Notes under the pieces: model-generated
What the model was told of the DNA's origin: nothing
Database searches by the model: none
The model's input: only the letters and a program-made list of their open reading frames with translations
Part shown: one piece after another, positions 33,401 through 42,108 of the stretch
Numbering within the stretch: position 1 is the first letter of the stretch
Layout of the letters: every line of letters starts with the position of its first letter
From: Meghimatium bilineatum
Lineage: Eukaryota; Mollusca; Gastropoda; Stylommatophora; Philomycidae
Assembly: GCA_034231615.1 (NCBI GenBank)
Contig: CM067306.1
Location: 40,215,101 to 40,279,100, forward strand
DNA: 64,000 bases
Direction: 5' to 3'
Made by a program: the position numbers and the translations under genes

Positions 33401-36400
33401 CTCCTCGGTCGACAATGATGACCTAACAGTCTGCATTGCTCTGCTCTAACGAGAAATAGTGTGTAGACATGGATTTGACCTGTTTTATAGGTAATGGGTA
33501 TATTAAAAGGGAGTCAACCCAACAAAAGGAAAGCACTTTTTTATATTTTAAGGGCTAACTCCCTTCTTTTCTTTTGATCTTTATGAGCTACTAGGAATGG
33601 TTAAGTCAATGTTCACAAGGAGACTGATGCTCTGTAAAAAAAAACTTCTTGTCAGCAAGTTCTTCCATTTTTCTTTTACTCTCTATCGCTATTTCTTTCT
33701 CTCTTTGCTTCTCTCTCTCTCTTTCTTTCCCTCGCTCCCATTATCTCTCTTTTTTATTCTCTGTCTCCGTCTGTTATTTTCTATATGCCTCATATTTTGC
33801 GTCTTTTACTTTATTTTTTTTTAAATCTCTTTTTCTCTATTACTTCCTTGTTCTTTCTTAATCTCTGTTCGTCCCTTTATCTAATTTACTTTAATCTTTA
33901 TTTTTTCGTTTTATTTATTGTATTCCTTATCTTTCTCATGTTCAGTGAGGTTTGCAAACCTTTATTGTTTGATATCAATCTACTGTCTGAGATATATAGA
34001 TGTTTGATATCAATCTACTGTCTGAGATATATAGATGTTTGATATCAATCTACTGTCTGAGATATATAGATGTTTGATATCAATCTACTGTCTGAGATAC
34101 ATAGATGTTTGATATCAATCTACTTTCTGAGATATATAGATGTTTGATATCAATCTACTGTCTGAGATACATAGATGTTTGATATCAATCTACTGTCTGA
34201 GATACATAGATGTTTGATATCAATCTACTGTCTGAGATACATAGATGTTTGATATCAATCTACTGTCTGAGATATATAGATGTTTGATATCAATCTACTG
34301 TCTGAGATATATAGATGTTTGATATCAATCTACTGTCTGAGATATATAGATGTTTGATATCAATCTACTGTCTGAGATATATAGATGTTTGATATCAATC
34401 TACTGTCTGAGATATATAGATGTTTGATATCAATCTACTGTCTGAGATATATAGATGTTTGATATCAATCTACTGTCTGAGATATATAGATGTTTGATAT
34501 CAATCTACTGTCTGAGATATATAGATGTTTGATATCAATCTACTGTCTGAGATATATAGATGTTTGATATCAATCTACTGTCTGAGATATATAGATGTTT
34601 GATATCAATCTACTGTCTGAGATATATAGATGTTTGATATCAATCTACTGTCTGAGATATATAGATGTTTGATATCAATTTACTGTCTGAGATATATAGA
34701 TGTTTGATATCAATCTACTGTCTGAGATATATAGATGTTTGATATCAATCTACTGTCTGAGATATATAGATGTTTGATATCAATCTACTGTCTGAGATAT
34801 ATAGATGTTTGATATCAATCTACTGTCTGAGATATATAGATGTTTGATATCAATCTACTGTCTGAGATATATAGATGTTTGATATCAATCTACTGTCTGA
34901 GATATATAGATGTTTGATATCAATCTACTGTCTGAGATATATATATGTTTGATATCAATCTACTGTCTGAGATATATAGATGTTTGATATCAATCTACTG
35001 TCTGAGATACATAGATGTTTGATATCAATCTACTGTCTGAGATATATAGATGTTTGATATCAATCTACTGTCTGAGATATATAGATGTTTGATATCAATC
35101 TACTGTCTGAGATATATAGATGTTTGATATCAATCTACTGTCTGAGATATATAGATGTTTGATATCAATCTACTGTCTGAGATATATATATGTTTGATAT
35201 CAATCTACTGTCTGAGATGTGGATGTTTGATATCAATGATATAGAAATAATCATCCATCAAAATCACATATAAATGAAATAATGGACTCCGCTGCTATTT
35301 ATAGACTGCGCCGAGAATGAGGAAGGAGGAATATATACATATAATCTTTTAAGGTTATTGTAAGTATAAATGTGCTATTAATATTGAAAACGGATATGTC
35401 GGGCCATTGCACAAATATAACAGCGACACTTTGCATCTCAGTTCTCAGGATTATATCCAGCTGGAAATATATTAGAACGATTGCTATGCTACAAGAGAAA
35501 CCCAACGGGAATTTGAGAAAATGAATAGCAAACACTCGCTAACAAGCTGTGCGATTAGATTTGGAGTTAGAAACCTAAACGATAGAACAAGAAATGAATG
35601 TACCAAGCTGTCCGATATCAGCATGTGCACATTTTAGCATCTGTTTGCGGAGATTCTATCAAGACACACCGATCTATAGAAGACACTGTTACAATCAGTC
35701 GTGTTTATTAAGACAGTAAAAGGGTTGGCAGGGTTAATTTGTAAGTAGTTTCAGACATTGAATAGTGATGTCACGAGCAAAACTACAGACATATACACAT
35801 TAGTCATCCAATGTCGTTATTGGTTGTTAAGGTTATAGAACAAAACTACAGACATATACGCATTAGTCTTCCAATGTCGTTATTGGTTGTTAAGGTTACA
35901 GAACTGATAATGGTGAAGATGATTATGTATGTGACTCAGGTGGTGTGGCGATGATGATGATAATGATGATGATAATGATGATGACAATGATAATGGTTAT
36001 AGTAATGGTGGTATTGTAGTGTAGTGTGGTGGTGGTGATGTTGATGGTTGTGGTGGTTGTTGTAGATAAAGTGCTACTATAGTGGATGTAGTGGCGGTAG
36101 TGTGATGTTGGTGATCTTGATTGTCTTCTGCATTTGTTCTCAAACTCCTCCAAAATTCGCATGATGTAGTACAAATAATGAAATGCGCTATGTCACAGTT
36201 TACAGCATGGCTGTGATATATGATCGTATTCATGATAATATTTATTGTTCTATATTTCTCTTGTAGTACAATGTCATGATGAGGGTCAAGGAAAAAATGT
36301 CCAGCGTGCTATGTTTTGTGTTTGGCAAAAGACAGGGTACATATCTAACTGGACTATATCTGTTTATCAAATTGCTGAATCTCATCAATGTCATTGCTCA

Positions 36401-39400
36401 ATTCGTTATGCTGACTGCCTTCTTGAAGGTATGAAACTACAACTTAACAAACGATACAGATAAATCCCTCTATAGCGCATTCTTGTATAACACATTTCCA
36501 TATTTAACAATGACTGTTCACAGAAGTTATCAAAAATTTCAGAAACAGTAGTCGCAGAGCATACCCCCTACTGCTTTCTGTTCACAGTTTTTCAGAATTT
36601 TGCCCCCGTAGAAGTTTTTAATGTTTTGGAATTCAAGAACACACTTGTTTGTCTCCCTCACCACTAACTAGCGTTAGATTTATTGTAAACACTATAGCTA
36701 ACCCTGCCCCCCCCCCTTCCAGGGTTCTAAAATGTAGCAGTATACACTACCATTTAACATGTGCATTGAATCTTGTTTCGTTCACATCCTGCTATAATGA
36801 AAAAATATAGGGAGTATGTTGTGCGATTATAGAACCAAATTTCCAATCATATTTATTCTGTATTGTTTATACTGTATATACGGCATTGATTAGACATTCC
36901 TCGATGACAAAAGATGTTCTTCAAAGATATTTATATCTTTGATAGCCATTTTAACTTGGCGTTGGTGTGATCTCTTCCACAACTCAGCCGTCACCTTCGT
37001 TGTAATAGCGCCAAGTACAGTGTCACTGCGAGAGGTCATTTCTACTATTGTTTTAGTTTTCATTGGACATTTAATTATACTTTGTTTTGCCAGCCAATGA
37101 AAAGCACATATATAGTCGGATTGGCATTACGTAATGACGTAAAATGTGATAGCATTCCGGTATGTATAAAAAGTGTCACGGCACAGCGCCTGATATTACA
37201 TTTGGTACGAAGCAGATGATGACAGCATTTATTGATAATAACAATGATTAAATATCCCTTTAGCTGTGAGTAGGTAGAACTCGCCGTGCCGTGCTAGATG
37301 CAGAGAGACGGCCGCATCGGGATGCATCAATCAAAATACATTGTTGTTGGGGCGGCATTTCGAAGAATTGCATCTACTGAGAAAATCTATAGCATGGCCC
37401 TGCTCTTGACAGCCCATAACGTTTCTGACAAAATGGCACAAAGTTCTTTCTCAGTTGTGTAACTGAGGCGACACCTAGAATCATATAAGACCTCAAAGAC
37501 GTGAATGTGTAAAGAAGGGTTATATGGGTGCCTGAATAGTACCAGAAGGGAGGCATGCCAGTATCCAAGGATTACCACATCCTGCCAGAAGCACAGCACT
37601 TACTTCTGGATCTACCAATTCATCATTCTTATGTCAGATTTGTTGGCACATCTAGCATTCCCCGTCACTCAAGAGTCTGCCACAAAAGGTACAATGTCCG
37701 CTGGCCGGCATCTCTTCTTCGCCCATTGTGATTATTTGATATAACAAAAAAATAAGAAATTGAGACAAGATGTGACAATGATGATTTTTTTTTCACATGT
37801 GACAGGTTGTCAGCCCCCAACTTTCCTTAGTCGCCTCCCATTATATACATGGAAAAAAGACAGTGGATCTGAACTAGAAGTCCATGCCCCGTTTGCCATA
37901 ACAGCGACATTTATTGATAAGGGATAAAATATGTTGAGACAAAGACAACAAAAATGTTATGTTGACTTATTACTTTGGATAAACTATGTGGGAGTTTGCG
38001 ACAATGAAATATCAGACGTTGGCTTTGTCTGCAAAAAGGAATGTCTATAAATTATGTCAACGAGTGGAGGTGGAGAACAGATTGGTCCGTTCTGGTGACT
38101 TTGAGTGCACGGTTTGAATGGCTTGACAAAATCGCATCTTTTTTGGAGATGCGGTTAGTCAAGTACGGAAAAACGCGTGTGCAATAGTTGCTAGGCGATT
38201 TGGTGCCGTTGAACGGACTGGTTCAATTCCCGTTAGTCTCAAGACCAAGATACAAGTGGGAGAGTAACATCACAAGATGGGCAGGTTAGTCTAGCAGAGT
38301 GCACGACCAAAACAATAGACAGGAATGGTGGAGATCTGTTGCAACCAACCTTTGTTGCAGAGACGGCACTTTATGATGATGATGAAGGAACATTCTAGAT
38401 ATAGCAATAATGTTGTAAGTGCTGTAAGAGTGTAAACGAGCTGCTATAGGGAAAGTTTTGAGAATCACTGGCTGAAATTATTGACACTTTCGTATACCTC
38501 TCACAGTTTAACTATTGGACCTACGGTCTACAAGTTTTGCAACACTTGGGAGGAAAGTGGGTTGATATTGATCACTTCCCTCGAGTAGTCATGTGTGACT
38601 TTGAGATCAGGCAGCTTGAGAACATACAGACATACTCACTGCAGGTTAGTACTCTAACCGAGTCTCTCGTCAATACTGCCATGTGGACTCATCAAGAACC
38701 ATCCTTCAAAAGTGATGCAGGCTTTTCCTGTTATTTTCATTGGTTACTTTGTGTATACTTTGTGTTGATAGCCAATGTAAATCATTGGAAAAGTCAAATG
38801 CGTCACTTTGAAAGGGTGATTCTCATTATAGTGTTTATATTGTTGATGGATCAACTCCAAGTTAAAAATTATTTATTTTATTCATGATATCCATATTAGT
38901 GATTGTAACATTTGCGACATAATAATCCAATCATATTCTACTGAAGTTGACAGATCAAATGTTCAAAATTGTTATATTTTTGTAATTCTGTGTGGCAATA
39001 TGGCTGTCATCCTACATTCATTTACTGGTTGAAGATTCGGTGGTCTATGGGCTCATGACCTTTGACCCAATATCATTATATAATATAGGCTCTATGCGTG
39101 TGTTTGTGAGTTGTTTTGTTGTTCCGTATAGTGTGTTCCTTTTTTATGACCTTGGAGGGAGAGGCATATTTCTGACATCATCCAGCGCTGGACATAGCAA
39201 TTTGCTATATATACTTCATATCACATATTCACTGGGCAGGTCATCTGGTACGCATGCCAGATCATAACTGTCATATCAACGGACCACAATATTTCGCCTT
39301 AGAACAGGCCACTGCAGACTGTTGGGTCACCTTTATAGATTAAGGATCTCATACACAGATGAATGTCCATGTGGATCCGGAACCCAGACTCTGGAACACA

Positions 39401-40060
39401 TACTTCAGGACTGCCCAACATACAAAGATACAAAGAGCAGAGACAGCAGACCTGGCCAGAGGATGCAGACTTGAGGCAAAAGCTATGGGACAGCCGCTCT
39501 GACCTGGAGAAGACAGTGGACTTCGTCTTGACGACAGGTCTGACGGTATAGCATGACCACAGATGCTGAACGCAGAAGAAGAAGATAACTGTCAAACCTC
39601 TATGGTAAGCTGCAGAAGAACATACCATCTCAAGGTGACCAAAAGAAGCTCTACAAGGTCGCATTAAAGACATCACGGACAGCCTTTGAAATAGACCAAC
39701 GGAACTGTTAACGGATATTTGTGGCCCGAATATGGCTTATTAGCCTTTTACGAATTTATAATCAAGGACATAATGCTAACTGAATTTTCAAAAGTGGATG
39801 TAACAAATGGGTCTCAACATCATGTGATGAACGAACAACATTCTCCATGTCTACTTCTTCTTCTTTTGCTGAAATCCAGTCCAATAGTTGTTATGTATAG
39901 AGGGGTTTGTTTTATATTTTCCTCTGCATATTCCCCTCTAATTAATTTTAAATTTTGTATTATATTTTATTTGAACATGTATCCATCTATCCATCCATCC
40001 ATCCATCCATCTATCTTATCATATATATATATCATATCTATCTATCTATCTGTTTATCTG

Positions 40061-40102
<42 letters not shown>

Positions 40103-42073
40103 ATACATTTGAAAAACACATGTATGGGAGGTTTGGAATGAGCAACCGTATTTAGATTGAGAACAGGCCAAAGTGGACTAAAACACTATTATGGAAGACT
40201 CAAACACATGTATGGGAGGTCAGTAGACTCAAGCAGATTTATGGAAGGTTTCGAATTGACTGTATTCGTATATGGTCCTGTGGAAAATCTTCAGAAAATG
40301 CACAACATATTTTTACAGAACTGTGCTACAACACAAGAATACTACTATTATCATCTGGGGGAAATCTCTGGAGAACAATCTCTACAATCCTGCCTCGATG
40401 CTATTGACAACAGTTTAGTTCAATGAAGAAATCCATATTAGCGTATGACTCCGACAGGGAAACGAGGAAGGAAGAAACTGCAATTAAAACATCTAATTTT
40501 AATACATGTATCTAGGAAATTAAGTTGCAGTTTGGTTGTGCTTTGATGTCAGTTAAGAGGGAAACAATTATACCAACAACAAGTGGTTGGGCCAGACTGT
40601 TCCTGTTTGCACAACATTTAAACAAGAAGATATGAGAAATAGGCCTAGATATATTTTCAGTTTGGTAAATAAAATTGGAAACTATATTTTTATGCCTATG
40701 ATGTGAGAATGATAAAATTTGGCCCCGAATTATTTTCCAATATGGCAACCCTGTGTACCAGTATAGTGTACATATAAACTTGTATAAATTATGTATTTAT
40801 CACCAGTGTGTGCTGAGCGTCAACCTGTTTATAGAAAAGATTTTTGCTGTTACCTGGTTCTGGTTGTTTCTATTGGCTATTGCATCCATCATCAACTTTT
40901 TTATGTGGTGTTACAAAATTTTCTTCAGGTAAGTAATCCACAGAAACACTGTTATTCGGTATCTATCAAGCGAAACTTGGTTTTTTTCTAACCACTGTAA
41001 CATACATGATAATACGTACATCGACGTTTTGACCAAAAGGCCTCTTTAAAAATAATATATATAAATAATACTGTCAACGTTCACATAATAATAGCTAGAC
41101 GGATAAATCCGGAACTTCCAGACTTATATCTTGTGGATTACAATGTGTGCTGCGCTTATTATCTAGTATCTGTTCATCTACCGTAATCAAACTTGCAAAC
41201 GGAAGTTCTGAATGTCTCACCAGTAACACAATAATTCAACCACTAAGTAACAGTAAAATATAGCAGATGGTTTGCCTATATAATGAAGTTTTCTTCTCAT
41301 GGAAGCCTGACAGAACACCATCTGATGGAAGCTTCACAACATTTCATATTGTGGAAGTTTCACAAAACATCATCTATACAATTATGTATGTACTTTCTCC
41401 TGAGTATGAGATTTATTCTCGAAAATTTCAAGTCACTGTTAGTTGCAATATTCTGTGTACAGAATACTTTTCTAGAGAACACTGAGAATTGCAGCATTAT
41501 GTGTACAGAATATAGTTCTAGAGAACACTGAGAGTTGCAGTATTCTGTATATGGAATACCGTTCTAGAGAACACTGAGAGTTGCAGTATTCTGTGTATGG
41601 AATACCGTTCTAGAGAACACTGAGAGTTGCAGTATTCTGTGTACGGAATACCGTTCTAGAGAACACTGAGAGTTGCAGTATTCTGTGTATGGAATACCGT
41701 TCTAGAGAACACTGAGAGTTGCAGTATTCTGTGTACGGAATACCGTTCTATGGAACACTGAGAGTTGCAGTATTCTGTGTATGGAATACCGTTCTAGAGA
41801 ACACTGAGAGTTGCAGTATTCTGTGTATCAAATTAAGTTCTGGAGAAACCTCATGGACAAGGGAATACACGAGCTCTATACTCTACTGTCCCAAATTTCC
41901 GAGAAATCAAAACAGACTGGTTACAGGAAAGGACTGGCTACAGAAAATAGACTAGCTACAGGCAACAGACTAGCTACATGATGTAGGTAATTCTAGAATA
42001 GAGCTGACAAAGGCAGCATTTCACAAGATGAAGACTTTATGTACCGGTAACATATCTCTGTCGATTGAAGTCA

Positions 42074-42108
<35 letters not shown>

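Noticed and set aside
36245-36463. A 72-codon frame overlapping innexin B exon 4
   Set aside because: Shadow in another register of the innexin exon.
37090-37350. A solo LTR of a retrovirus-like element
   Set aside because: No second copy, no target duplication and no primer-binding site or gag/pol were seen.
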